A stretch of 64,000 nt of DNA from Cotesia glomerata (Eukaryota; Arthropoda; Insecta; Hymenoptera; Braconidae): contig NC_058161.1 in assembly GCF_020080835.1 (NCBI RefSeq), positions 23,818,837 through 23,882,836 on the forward strand. The letters run 5' to 3'. Under the pieces are notes generated by a model. It did not search any database and was not told the DNA's origin. It was given only the letters and a program-made list of their open reading frames with translations. Within the stretch, counting starts at the first letter, position 1; each line of letters starts with the position of its first letter. The translations under genes were made by a program, and so were the position numbers. Shown one piece after another: positions 1 to 11,100 of the stretch.

Positions 1-3000
1 CCGCAGGATTGACCAACCAAATGTCCAACATGAGTCTCGCTACGGTAATTCATTAATAACCAATAATAATTACTTAATTTATATTAAAAGAATTTTTTTA
101 ATAATACATCCTTACAGAACTTTCCTGGTAACAACATGAACGGTTTCACGGGTGACCATGGATCTGATAAGCCTCCTGGACCACCTGGACCACCTGGGCC
201 ACCTGGATCAGTGTCAAGTCTTCCACAAAACGCTAATTTTAATCGTTACCCTGAAGGCCAAGGGCCCCCAGGACCTAATCCTGGTATGCAAAGTGGACCA
301 CCTGGACCACCTAGTAATTATCTCGGCCGGAATGCAGGATATGGACAAGTTTCACAAAATTCATTTGGGTCACAAGTATCTGGTCCACCTGGACCACATG
401 GACCACCACAAGGTAATTAACATTAACCCAAATAAACTTAAAATAAAAAAATTTCCAGCAAAAATTGATAATTTTCTAAATTTTTCAGGTGGACCACCAC
501 CCAGTGGCCCACCACCAGGACAAATGGCTCCTACAGGTCCACCCAGTGGCCCACCAGGTTTTCACGGCCCTCCTAGCCAATTACCACCCACAGGCCCACC
601 TCAACTACCACCCACAGGCCCATCTCAACTACCACCCACAGGCCCATCTCAACACCCACCACCCGGGCCAGGAATACCACCCATAGGCCCAGGACAAATG
701 CCACCCGGCCCACACGGAGCCCATCCCCCCAAACCAGGCCCAGGCTCGCTCCCAGGCCAATCAGGTCCAAACTACCAGCAGAACCTAAACTACCAACCGC
801 TCCCCGGGCAACCCGGGCCGTTCCCCACCCAAGCCCAAGCTCCACGCCAACCGTACCCCTACCAAGGCACCCAGCAGCCCCAATACCCCTACCAAGACCC
901 CTACGGCCGTCCCTACCCCCAGGGCGTGACCATGCCCGGCGCTCCTTACCAAACCGGAACCCAGCCTGCCCAAGCAAAGCGCCTCGACCCAGAGTGCATG
1001 CCCTCTCCCATCCCAGTGATGCAAGAGGACCAGAAATCCCGCGGTGGTACATTTATCACCAACCAAAAAGGCTTAGCCCCGCCCTTCGTGACCACAAAAT
1101 TCATCGTCCAGGATCAAGGCAACGCCTCTCCAAGATTCATCCGTTCCACCATCTACACCGTCCCCACCACCACGGACATGATGAAGCAAACCGGAGTGCC
1201 CTTCGGCCTTATCCTCAGCCCTATGGCGGAGATCGCCGAAGGCGAACAAGAACCTCCTATCATCGACATGGGAGAAATCGGACCAATCCGTTGCACCCGG
1301 TGCAAGGCCTACATGTCCCCCTTCATGCAATTCATCGACGCCGGACGTCGGTTCCAGTGTAGCTTCTGCAAAGCGATCACCGACGTACCCCAGGAGTACT
1401 TCCAGCACTTGGACCACACCGGCCAACGAATGGACCGGTTCGAGCGCCCGGAACTCATGCTCGGAACCTACGAGTTCCTTGCTACTAAAGAATACTGCCG
1501 GAACACAACCTTCCCTACTCCCCCCGCCATGATCTTCGTCATCGACGTTTCCTACAACAATATTAAATCCGGGATGGTCCACTTGCTCTGCAATTCCATG
1601 AAGGAGATAATCTCCCACCTCCCAAGAGATTCCTTCGAACAGAAGACGCGCATGCGCGTAGGCTTCATAACCTACTCCAGTTCCGTGCATTTCTACAATG
1701 TGAGCCCTAATTTAACCCAGCCCCAGATGATGGTCGTTGGAGACGTCCAGGATGTCTTCATGCCCCTGCTAGACGGGTTCCTAGTCGACCCCGAGGAATC
1801 TTCAGCAGTAATCGATGCGCTAATGCTCCAAATCCCGGCCATGTTTGCTGACACTCGCGAAACCGAGACTATTCTTGCTCCAGCGATTCAAGCCGGGCTG
1901 GAAGCGCTCAAGGCTTCCAAGTGCGCTGGCAAGCTCCTGGTGTTCCACTCCAGCCTCCCGAACGCTGAAGCTCCAGGGAAGCTCAAGAACCGCGACGACC
2001 GCAAGGTTCTAGGAACCGACAAGGAAAAAACTGTTCTAAGTCCCCAGAACACGGGTTATAATATGTTAGGCCAGGAGTGCGTCGGTTCCGGGTGTTCCGT
2101 TGATTTGTTTGTATTTAATAATTCCTACGTCGACTTGGCGACCATCGGCCAGGTCTGTAGACTCACTGGAGGCGAGATATTCAAGTACACTTACTTCCAG
2201 GCGGATATTGATGGAGAACGGCTGGTTCAGGATGTCATCAATGACATCTCCAGGCCGATTGCCTTCGACGCGGTGATGAGGGTCAGGACTAGCACCGGAG
2301 TCAGGCCGACGGATTTCTTTGGGCACTTTTTTATGTCTAATACAACTGATATGGAACTCGCGAGCATTGACTGCAACAAGGCTATTGCCGTTGAGGTTAA
2401 GCATGATGATAAGCTTACTGAGGAAGAGGGCGTTTATGTCCAGGTGGCGCTGCTATACACTTCTGTAGGGGGCGTAAGGAGGCTCAGGGTTATCAATCTT
2501 AGTTTGAGAACTTCCTCACAGATGACGGAACTGTACAGGACTTGCGATCCTGATGCTATGGTGAACTTCTTTGCTAAACAGAGTGTGGTTAAGATTTTAG
2601 AGCACTCTCCCAAGGCGGTCAAGGACCAGTTGGTGTCCAGGTGTGCGACTATTCTTGCGGCTTATAGGAAACACTGTGCTAGTCCGTTTAGTGCCAGTCA
2701 ACTGGTACTGCCGGAGTGCATGAAGCTACTACCGCTTTATGTTAATTGCTTGTTGAAGAGCGATGCGTTATCTGGAGGTAAGGATTTTTTTTTTAAATAT
2801 AATAAACAAATCACGTGCCTAGAGGTAAAAGGGCGTATAGCTAAGGGTTAATAGGGATTTGGGCTGAAAGAGCGTATAAAAAAATTTTTTTTTGCCATTC
2901 GGTTTGAAACTGTCTGAAACGTAAAAATCTGTGAAAAAAAAAGTTGGTATCCTAAAGCTGAAAAGGTGCATCTCAAAACATACACCCTTTCAGCTTTAAG

Positions 3001-6000
3001 AAAAGTACTATTTGAAGGTAAAAAAGCGCATAAAAAAAAATTGTAGTTTTGATATACCAAATGTTAAATAATAGTTTCACAAGACAAGTTATACTAAAAT
3101 AACAGCCTCATATAGAAAGTTTGATTTATATCAATTTGTTTATACAAATAGAAAATGAATCAATTAAAAACAAATTAAGTAATTAATTTAAAGTAAAAAT
3201 TACGTAATTAATTAAATCACGCGTAGGGTAAATACCCCAATAAATGGACGGTTAAACAAACTCTCGTGTTCTATTAAAAAAACAATATAGTAATATACAG
3301 ATAAGTTGTGATAAAGTAAATTATATTTATGAAAAAATATATAATTAACCAGGAAAAAATAAGTAAAACTTCGTAAAACGTTGTAGTAATTCATAAAAAA
3401 GAAAAATGTAAGAAAAAGTTCAAAACCCCAGTAGATGGACAAAATTTCCAGTAGATGGACAGTCAATACCAATAGATAGACACTACTTGCAAGCGATATT
3501 TTCAATTCATTATTTATATCAGAAATAATTAATTTATTAATTTTTTCCACTAAAAAATAAAGCTTGATAAAATTAAAGAGAAAAGGTGATAAATCGGATA
3601 GTAATTTTCAAAATACATCATAAAGTAATTTTATTATTTTTGAACACGTGATGCTTTCTCATGCAAAGTAACATATAAAATATATTAGTATAAAGAATAC
3701 TAATAATTAATAAATAATCAATATAAATTTATAAAACACAACGTTAAAAACATTTTATGTTGTCTTCTTCTTCTTTTTAATAGGTCTGTTCTCTTTTGTT
3801 TTTAAATTTCTTTCTCTCAATTTTCTCTTTTATTCAGCGTTTTCTTTTTTCTCTTCAATTTCTTCAATAATCATAATAATACTTTCATTTTCAGTACATG
3901 TCTGTTTATTATAATCTTTACTCTTATTCTCACGTTAATCCTCACATTGATCCACCAATAAAATTAAAAAAAAAATAAGAAAATTCATCATATAAACTCA
4001 ATGTCCATCTATTGGATAGAGGTCAGAAAAGTGTCACCAATAGATATAGACACTAAATTCTATTATTTTTTTTCGATTTTATTATTAAAATATTATATTT
4101 CTAACTTTGTTAGTGAAATATAAGCGTAATCAAATGTACAAATCTTACTTTTTTTATTATTTTTAATAATAATAACAAATAATGTCCACCAGCTATCTGT
4201 CACACGCTTACTAGTGGAGGCGCTCTCGGAGCAAAACCTCGAGACGTCCAATTTAAATAATTTTTTAAAACTATTATTTTAAATAAACATTTAAAAAAAA
4301 ATTACTTTTCGCTCTCACAACTACTTGTAGACGTAAAAAAAAAAATAACGACTTAAGATTTTTGTTCTTAAAACTAATGTAATTGCTTCTGGAAATAATA
4401 ATTGTCCATCTATTGGGGGGTGTCCATCTATTGGGGTATTTACCCTACTTTATTGTTTTTTGGATATATTTTCTTTTTTAACTTTAAAAAATTATATAGT
4501 TGAGGTTTTACGCCGCTATTACCGCAGAAAGTTTTTTTTTCACATTTTTAAACTACGAATATGTTCTTTTGTAAACTGGACGAAAAAAAAATTATACACC
4601 TTTTCACCTTTAGATCACCAAAATTTCGAATTCTTAAAAGTAAAAGGACGTATAATTAAAGACATACGCCCTTTTACTTTTGCAATTTTTTTTTTCAATT
4701 TTAAGCGTAGAATGTGTTTACTACTCGATTGGCAATAAAAAAAAAATATGCGCCCTTTTACCCTTAGGCACGCGATAACAAAACTGATTTGTTAAAACAT
4801 ATTAATTACTCATTATATCCTAGACTTATCATATGATTTGTTATTCTCATAAAATTTTCATTTATTACAAGTCTTATGTTGTCCTAACAAAATTTTTTTT
4901 TGCTTTTGGTCTTGAGATTGTAACGATGATTTTTTTTTCAGGAGCTGATATGACCATTGATGACAGGTCTTATGTGATGCAAGCTGTCGTAACGATGCCG
5001 TTGTATAGTTCTGTAATATACTTCTATCCCAGGTTACTGCCCCTTCATGATGTTGATGTTCAGGCGACGGAACTGCCACAGCAAGTCAGGTGTTCCTTCG
5101 ATAAGTTCACTGATGATGGAGCGTTTTTGTTAGGTATGTATTTTTGGATAATTACATGTACAGTCGTCTTGTTATGAGTCCTATATGTGCAACTATAGAT
5201 CATTATCTAACAACTATAGATCATTATAGCAAACTTAAAGTCACAGTACCTTGTTATATATAACTATCAATAGTTCTATATAATTATACATAACTATATT
5301 TGTTTCTCAAGATATTTTCATAGAATTATATGTAAAAAACTATATAAAAAAATTTTGAGATATTTATATATAATTTTAGGTAGTTATAAATAATTATATC
5401 TCGTGACATATAAAATTATACATAACTATCAACAACTATAGATCATTGTAGCAAACTTAATGTAACATTACCTTGTTATATATAACTATTTGCAGTTATA
5501 TATAATTATATATAATAATATATAATATATAACTATAATTGTTTCTCAAGATAGTTTCGTATAATTATATGTAAACAAATTATACGAAACTATCTTGTGA
5601 AACAATTATAGTTATGTATTATATATAATTATATATAACTTCATATCGTTATCCATACTTTTATAAAAAATTTTTAAGATAGTTCTATGTAATTACACAT
5701 ATTATATTTGTTTTTTGAAATAGTTTCATATAATTATATGTAAAAAATTAGCTATGTATAATTATATATAACTTCATATAATTATCCATAACTATATCAA
5801 AAAAATTGAGATAATTATATATAATTATATGTGGTTATAATTTTTTAAATCTATTTAAACGCCCAAAAAATTTTTTTTATGTAATTTTATATAAAATTTT
5901 TCCAACTATTTTTCAGAAAACGGAATTCACATGTTCATGTGGTTCGGTTTGTCATTATCAACGGAATGGATCCAAGCTGTCTTTGGCACCACGGTAGTCG

Positions 6001-6319
6001 ACACCGATCGTACTTCGATACCAATATTAGACAACCCATTAAACAAGCGTATTAGAGATATCGTGAGTCGCGTCCGCGCGGAAAGATATCACTGTATGAG
6101 GGTATGTATCAAATTTTATTTTAATATTTATAAACAAAAACTTTCTTTTTAATAATGTACATTTTACTGTTCACAGTTAACATTCGTCCGACAGCGGGAC
6201 AAATTAGAAATGGTGTTACGTCACTTCTTAGTTGAAGATCGTACCAGCGACAGCAGCCCGAGTTATGTCGATTTTCTTTGTCATATGCACAAGGAAATAA
6301 AATCTCTATTAAATCAATC

Positions 6320-6323
<4 letters not shown>
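1..6323 (+). CDS. Sec24CD: Sec24 (C/D type) COPII coat subunit, 5' end outside window
   Basis: Cargo-binding subunit of the COPII coat, which pairs with Sec23 and buds vesicles from the endoplasmic reticulum. Exons that join in phase with GT-AG borders are <1-44, 118-412, 489-2777, 4942-5133, 5917-6101 and 6177-6323 (stop TAA). About 1050 residues are visible. The N-terminal part is a proline/glycine-rich disordered tract (about 118-960). A four-cysteine zinc finger follows at about 1292-1372 (CTRC then CSFC). The trunk (vWA-like) domain begins near 1510 with the stretch PPAMIFVIDVSYN. The beta-sandwich, helical and gelsolin-like regions fill the rest and end in MHKEIKSLLNQS. The long exon and the FIDAGRRFQC finger fit the Sec24C/D subgroup rather than A/B. 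Exon 1 is cut by the window edge, so the start codon is not visible. No frame break was seen. Confidence 0.95.
2814..4772. mobile_element. Inverted-repeat element in Sec24 intron 3 (outer element)
   Basis: The ends are inverted copies of CGTGCCTaaGGGTAAAAGGG. They sit at about 2814-2840 (plus) and 4744-4772 (minus), immediately inside the 2778-4941 intron. The same motif, roughly AAAAGGGCGTAT, recurs in both orientations as subterminal repeats near 2960, 3017, 4636 and 4665. Such subterminal repeats are typical of non-autonomous DNA transposons. No transposase reading frame is visible. A second inverted-repeat element (3226-4445) lies inside it. The target duplication is not clear, so the superfamily is unassigned. 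Confidence 0.6.
3226..4445. mobile_element. TA-flanked MITE nested in Sec24 intron 3
   Basis: The 5' end reads GGGTAAATACCCCAAT and the 3' end is its inverted copy ATTGGGGTATTTACCC. TA dinucleotides lie directly outside (3224-3225 and 4446-4447), as for Tc1/mariner-type insertions. The terminal 12 bases (GGGTAAATACCC) are themselves nearly palindromic. The motif ATAGATGGACA is repeated in both orientations inside (near 3433, 3470, 4003, 4190 and 4410). No coding region was found. It is about 1.2 kb and non-autonomous. Confidence 0.7.
5134..5916. repeat. TA-rich low-complexity intron of Sec24
   Basis: Intron 4 is almost entirely variants of ATATAATTATATAT and AACTATAGATCATT. Two imperfect long copies repeat the block that begins near 5200 and again near 5430. 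Similar TATATAATTATATATGG sequence recurs at 36-43 kb. Confidence 0.7.
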
Positions 6324-6365
<42 letters not shown>

Positions 6366-6376
6366 CTAATAAATTA
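6321..6376 (+). repeat. (TAA)n microsatellite at the Sec24 stop codon, and poly(A) signal
   Basis: The Sec24 stop TAA is the first unit of a run of about 14 TAA triplets (6321-6363). A possible AATAAA signal follows at about 6368-6373. Expansion of this run would not alter the protein because each unit is itself a stop in frame. Confidence 0.7.
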
Positions 6377-6825
6377 AACAATTATGAATAATTAAATTAA
6401 AAGTCAATAAGTTCCATTTTTTGTTAGATTATTTTTATTTTTTTATATGAAATCAAATATCAAAATTAAAATAAAAATAATCATGATTTATTGGCTTTAT
6501 TTTTAAATACGGACAAAATTAAATCTCAATTTTTGGTTAAATTGCAAGTAATATTTATAATTTCAATGATTTAATAGTTAAATGAAGTATGTTACTATTT
6601 AGTTTTTAATTTTTATTTTGTTATCATTTATTTGTAATGGTTTAAATGATTTATTGATATATATATATATGTATAATTTTAATGAGTAAACTAGGAAGAA
6701 ATTTAAGGTCAATGTAAAAAAATTAATAAATAAATTTATATATCAAATTTTTTACTTTTTTTTTAGAATATTTTTATCAAGAATCTTATTATATTTTTCA
6801 ATGTAAAAAGAACGGCGTGATTTGA

Positions 6826-7585
6826 CGTTGGTCAAAATTTGGTTCCATCAGTTCCAAATGTTCCTGGATCTCTAGGTGATTTTTTATTATGCAATTATGT
6901 AATAAATTTGTTATTTTTTAATGGATTTAAAGAACGATAGATTTTAACGATGGTCAAAATTTGGTTCCAGATGTTCCTGAGTATTTATATGGCTTTTTAC
7001 GATGAAATTATCTTAAAAATTTGTTCTTCCTTTATAGGTGAGAACAGTGATGGATTTTGACGACAGTCAAAATTTGGTTCCATCAGTTCCGAATGTTCCT
7101 AAGTACTTATATAGATTTTTACGATGGAATTATCTTAAAAATTTGTTCTTTATGGGTAAGAACAGTGATGGACTTTGACGACAGTCAAAATTTGGTTCCA
7201 TCAGTTCCAAATGTTCCTGGGCCTCTAGATGACTTTTTATGATGCAACTATGTTATAAATTTGTTCCTTTTCTATGAATGCAACGAAAGATAGAATTGAA
7301 CGATGCTCAAAATTGGGTTCTGTCAATTCCAAATATTCCTGAGCATTAATGTGACTTTAAATGATGGGAGTATCTTAAGAATTTGTTTTTTTTTTCATGG
7401 ATGTGGAAAAAAGCTCAATCCCTTCGCCGTCAAAATTTTGGTTCCATCAGTTCCAAATGTTCCTGGGTCCTTAAGGTAATTTTTATGATGCAATTATACT
7501 GTAAATTTGTTATTTTTTAATGGATTTAAGAACGATAAATTTTGACGATGGTTAAAATTTGGTTCCATCAGTTCCTAAGGAGTGG
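6826..7585 (+). repeat. Tandem array of ~115-120 bp units, seven copies
   Basis: Each unit contains GTCAAAATTTGGTTCCATCA followed by GTTCCAAATGTTCCTGG. Units start near 6832, 6951, 7062, 7183, 7303, 7428 and 7546, and the last is cut short. Two unit types are distinguishable. One carries GATGCAATTATG-like 3' parts (units 1, 4, 6). The other carries a GATGgAATTATCTTAAaAA-like part (units 2, 3, 5). It lies between Sec24 and HGSNAT. Small reading frames across it are by-products of the repeat. Confidence 0.85.
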
Positions 7586-8143
7586 CGCCATCTGACATCA
7601 AAATAAAAAAACTTTTTTACAAATTAGGAATGTTTTATGCTTTCTATAGCTTATTATACAATTATATAATTTTTTCAAAACTTTATTCTTCAATCAAGAA
7701 TCTTTTCTAATAAAAAAGAAAGTTTTCGATGATTAATTAGAATGAATCCTCATAAAAAAATTTTCTGAGCATAATGTCAAAATAAAAAATGACTCTCATA
7801 GTAATAAATTCTAAATTACCAGCAATTCTACCCATAAATATTCCTCGATAACGTCGTTAATTTCTAGAAAAAAATTTGATTACGCTGAATAATGTCGACA
7901 ATTAACCCAATAATTCAATAATAATCACTAAATAATACCACCTCACAGGATGACTTTCACACTTTTTATTGAGACGTTTTAATAGATCCACATGCCAGTG
8001 ACTTTCTACCTCAATCGCAAGGTATTTTATCAGTCGCTTACTAAGTGTGTCATGAACATGTCGAGTGTTTATTCCGATAAAATATTTTTCCTGTAAATAA
8101 CAAATTATTTAAAATACTAGAAAAAAAAAAAATTATTAAAAAA
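7586..8143. other. Intergenic DNA upstream of HGSNAT
   Basis: AT-rich sequence with no recognisable gene or repeat. It should hold the HGSNAT promoter and 5' leader. I could not pick out a TATA box or start site. Confidence 0.4.
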
Positions 8144-11100
8144 ATGGAAGTAGACGGGTGTGACCGTGAACTTGAACTAGACCAGGCGTGTGTAACCTTC
8201 AATGTTGGAAATAATTATTCTCTCTATTCTCTGACCTCCGACTGCAATTTGGTGAGTAACTTTTGATAATCAATTCATTATATTTTTTTTAATAAAAAAT
8301 TTTTCTAGTGTCCCTTCACTAAATTAACCCAGCTGGTAGAATCAAACACAAGTTTCGTCTTCAACAGCTTTAAAACCTGGAACTGGAGATTTTTTAACGG
8401 AACAGATTTAGATGACGTTCTTGGAACCGATAAAACAGAGTGAGTATTTTTAAAATTCCTGACAAATTTTTAATTTCAACTTATAATTATCCACTTTTAA
8501 GGGGCTTGGTGTGCGAATTAAGACCTGACTTGGGTCAATTTGGAGTGTATGAAGTCTTTCTGGAAAAATGCGAGCTCGAAATTATAAAACGACCGTCCAA
8601 TCCTTACACACGTGAGTCAAAATTCGCTAAAAACCCATTTTACAACATTTTACAACGATAGAATCCTTCTGCACCCGTATTCTAGCTTGGAACAACTCCT
8701 GCGCATGCGCAGTAGCTTAGAACAGATTTTGCGGATGTGCAAGAATGGTTCCAAACAAATAGGGCTGCGCAGTTGCTTAAAACAGGTTCTGCACACGCAT
8801 AATAATAGTTATGAGAGAAATTTATGCTGCACAGAAGTTTGGAACAAATTTTGGACATGCATAGAAACGGTCTGAGCGATTACAGCTGCGCAGTAATAGT
8901 TCTTGATATATTTCGAGCTAACAAAAAATATCTTTAACATTTTTAACTTAATTGTTCACATTCAACCGCAAAAAATCTTTTTTTAAATTACTATGACCTT
9001 ACTATTGACTTACTTTTCGAAATTTCCAGCTCTCTTCATCATCTGTGGAGTTTTGGTACTATCACTGATGATAATCGCCCTTCTAAAGACATCTGTGACT
9101 TATTATCTGTCCAAGAAACGCTCGGCCATCAGCGATGAGCCTCCTAAGCCCCTCACCAGACGAATCCAGTCCATTGACAGCTTTCGAGGGTAAGTTCCAA
9201 GTTCCAGCCCAGCCTTTTGCACAACTATCTGTTGTCTTGCTTTCAGATTGAGCATAGTGATGATGATTTTTGTCAATAACGGCGCTGGAGGATACCCAGA
9301 ACTTGGCCACGCGACCTGGAACGGGCTCTTAGTAGCCGACCTAATTTTCCCCTGCTTCATCTGGATCATGGGGGTCTGCATACCCTTGTCGCTCTCATCA
9401 TCCCTGTCTCGAGACGTTCATCGGGTTAAACTGGTCCTGGGTATCTTGAAGCGAAGCTTCCTGCTGTTCCTTATCGGTGTGAGCTTAAACACTCTCGGAA
9501 CCGACGCTGACCTGGCCGAAATCAGAATCTTCGGAGTCCTGCAGCGGTTCGGAGTCGCATACTTGGTGGTCGGGTTGGTTTATACTTTGATGAGCCGCAG
9601 GCGAGACTTGACGTTCAAGCGAGGAATCTTTCAGTTCTTTATTGATTTTATTCTGCTGATTCCTCAGTGGATTATTTACATCACGCTTCTTGTGGTTTAC
9701 TTTGGAATTATCTTTCATCTAGATGTTCCTGGATGTCCAAGGTAAGTTTTAACCTTCTTTGTTCTAATCTGGAACTTCTATGTTTCGACCTGCAACTTCA
9801 TTGTTCCAATATGGAACTTCATTGTTCCAATGTGGAACTATATTATACTGATATGGAACTTCATTGTTCCAATGTGGAACTATATTGTTCCAATATGGAA
9901 CTATATTGTTCCAACATGGAACTTCTATGTTCCAATATGGAACTTCGGTGATCCAATGTGGAACAATATTGTTCCAATATGGAATTTCCATATTCCAATA
10001 TGGAACTTTTATGTTCCAATATGGAACTTTTATGTTCCAATATGGAACTTTTATGTTCCAATATGGAACTTTTATGTTCCAACCTGAAATTTCACTGCTT
10101 TAACCTGTTCCAATTGATCCAGGGGTTACTTCGGACCTGGCGGCCTTCACGACAACCAAAAGTTCCAGAACTGTACAGGTGGCGCTCTAGGGCTTCTCGA
10201 TAAAAAGATTCTAACCCCGAAACATCTTTACCAGTCCCCCGCCATCAATGACGTTTACCAATCTGGGCCGTTTGATCCCGAGGGCCTCATTGGCTGCCTG
10301 CCGACCATTTTGCAAACGTTCCTCGGCGTTCAAGCTGGAAAAATTCTTCGAGTTTATAAAGATTGGCGATCGCGAGTGGCAAGATGGATGACTTTAGCAC
10401 TAATTTACGCTGTTATTGGCTCAGTTTTGCATTTTAACAACATTATTCCGGTCAACAAGAACTTATGGTAACATTTTATTAATAATTAACGATATTAATA
10501 CATAAGAAAGACATAAATTAAAAAATTTAATCATTTTTAGGTCTATTTCATTCGTATTAGTGACGACAAGCTTTGCTCTGACAGTTTTCAGCATTTTTTA
10601 CATATTAATTGACGTAATTAAACTTTGGGATGGATCTCCATTCCGAGTTCCTGGTAATTGTAGTATTTGATGTTGTTATTTATCAAAATAAGTACTGTAA
10701 AGTCTAAAAATGACATTGTATATATCGTAAAATAGTGGCCGCTTTCTTTGGAAAAAAAATTTTTGGCGCATGCGCACAACGCACATGCGCATATAGTTTA
10801 TGCGGGAAAATTTAAAAACTAAAATAATTTTTTTTGCTCGACGGGCAGAAAGCGTCAACTTTCAGCCCGCTGCGCTAAACGAAGTTACGGAAGCCGGGTT
10901 GGCTCATTGGTGACTGGTAGACTAGTGGCACCGCACACGGGCACTTCCAACATGTGCACGCGTGCACATGTGTCCGTGTGCGGGATAAATGCAGATTTTT
11001 ACCTTATCTCGAAACGGTCATTGAGCTACGTATACTTTTCATCTCTGTCTTTTAATTGTCAAATTCTGTGAGCAGCGTTACTTTATGCATTAAGGTTAGG

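Noticed and set aside
573..1690. Long minus-strand frames across the Sec24 exon
   Set aside because: They are shadows of the GC-rich plus-strand coding exon, which carries the recognisable Sec24 domains.
4460..4738. 92-codon frame in Sec24 intron 3
   Set aside because: It lies inside the inverted-repeat element, is rich in Phe/Lys from AT bias, and has no recognisable domain.
6826..7585. CRISPR-like array because of regular repeats
   Set aside because: The whole ~115 bp unit is repeated, with no unique spacers, and the context is a eukaryotic genome.
9667..10203. Overlapping frames on both strands with repeats such as SNMELLC and EHKSSILE
   Set aside because: All come from the 21-bp minisatellite inside HGSNAT intron 5. 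They have no independent coding support.
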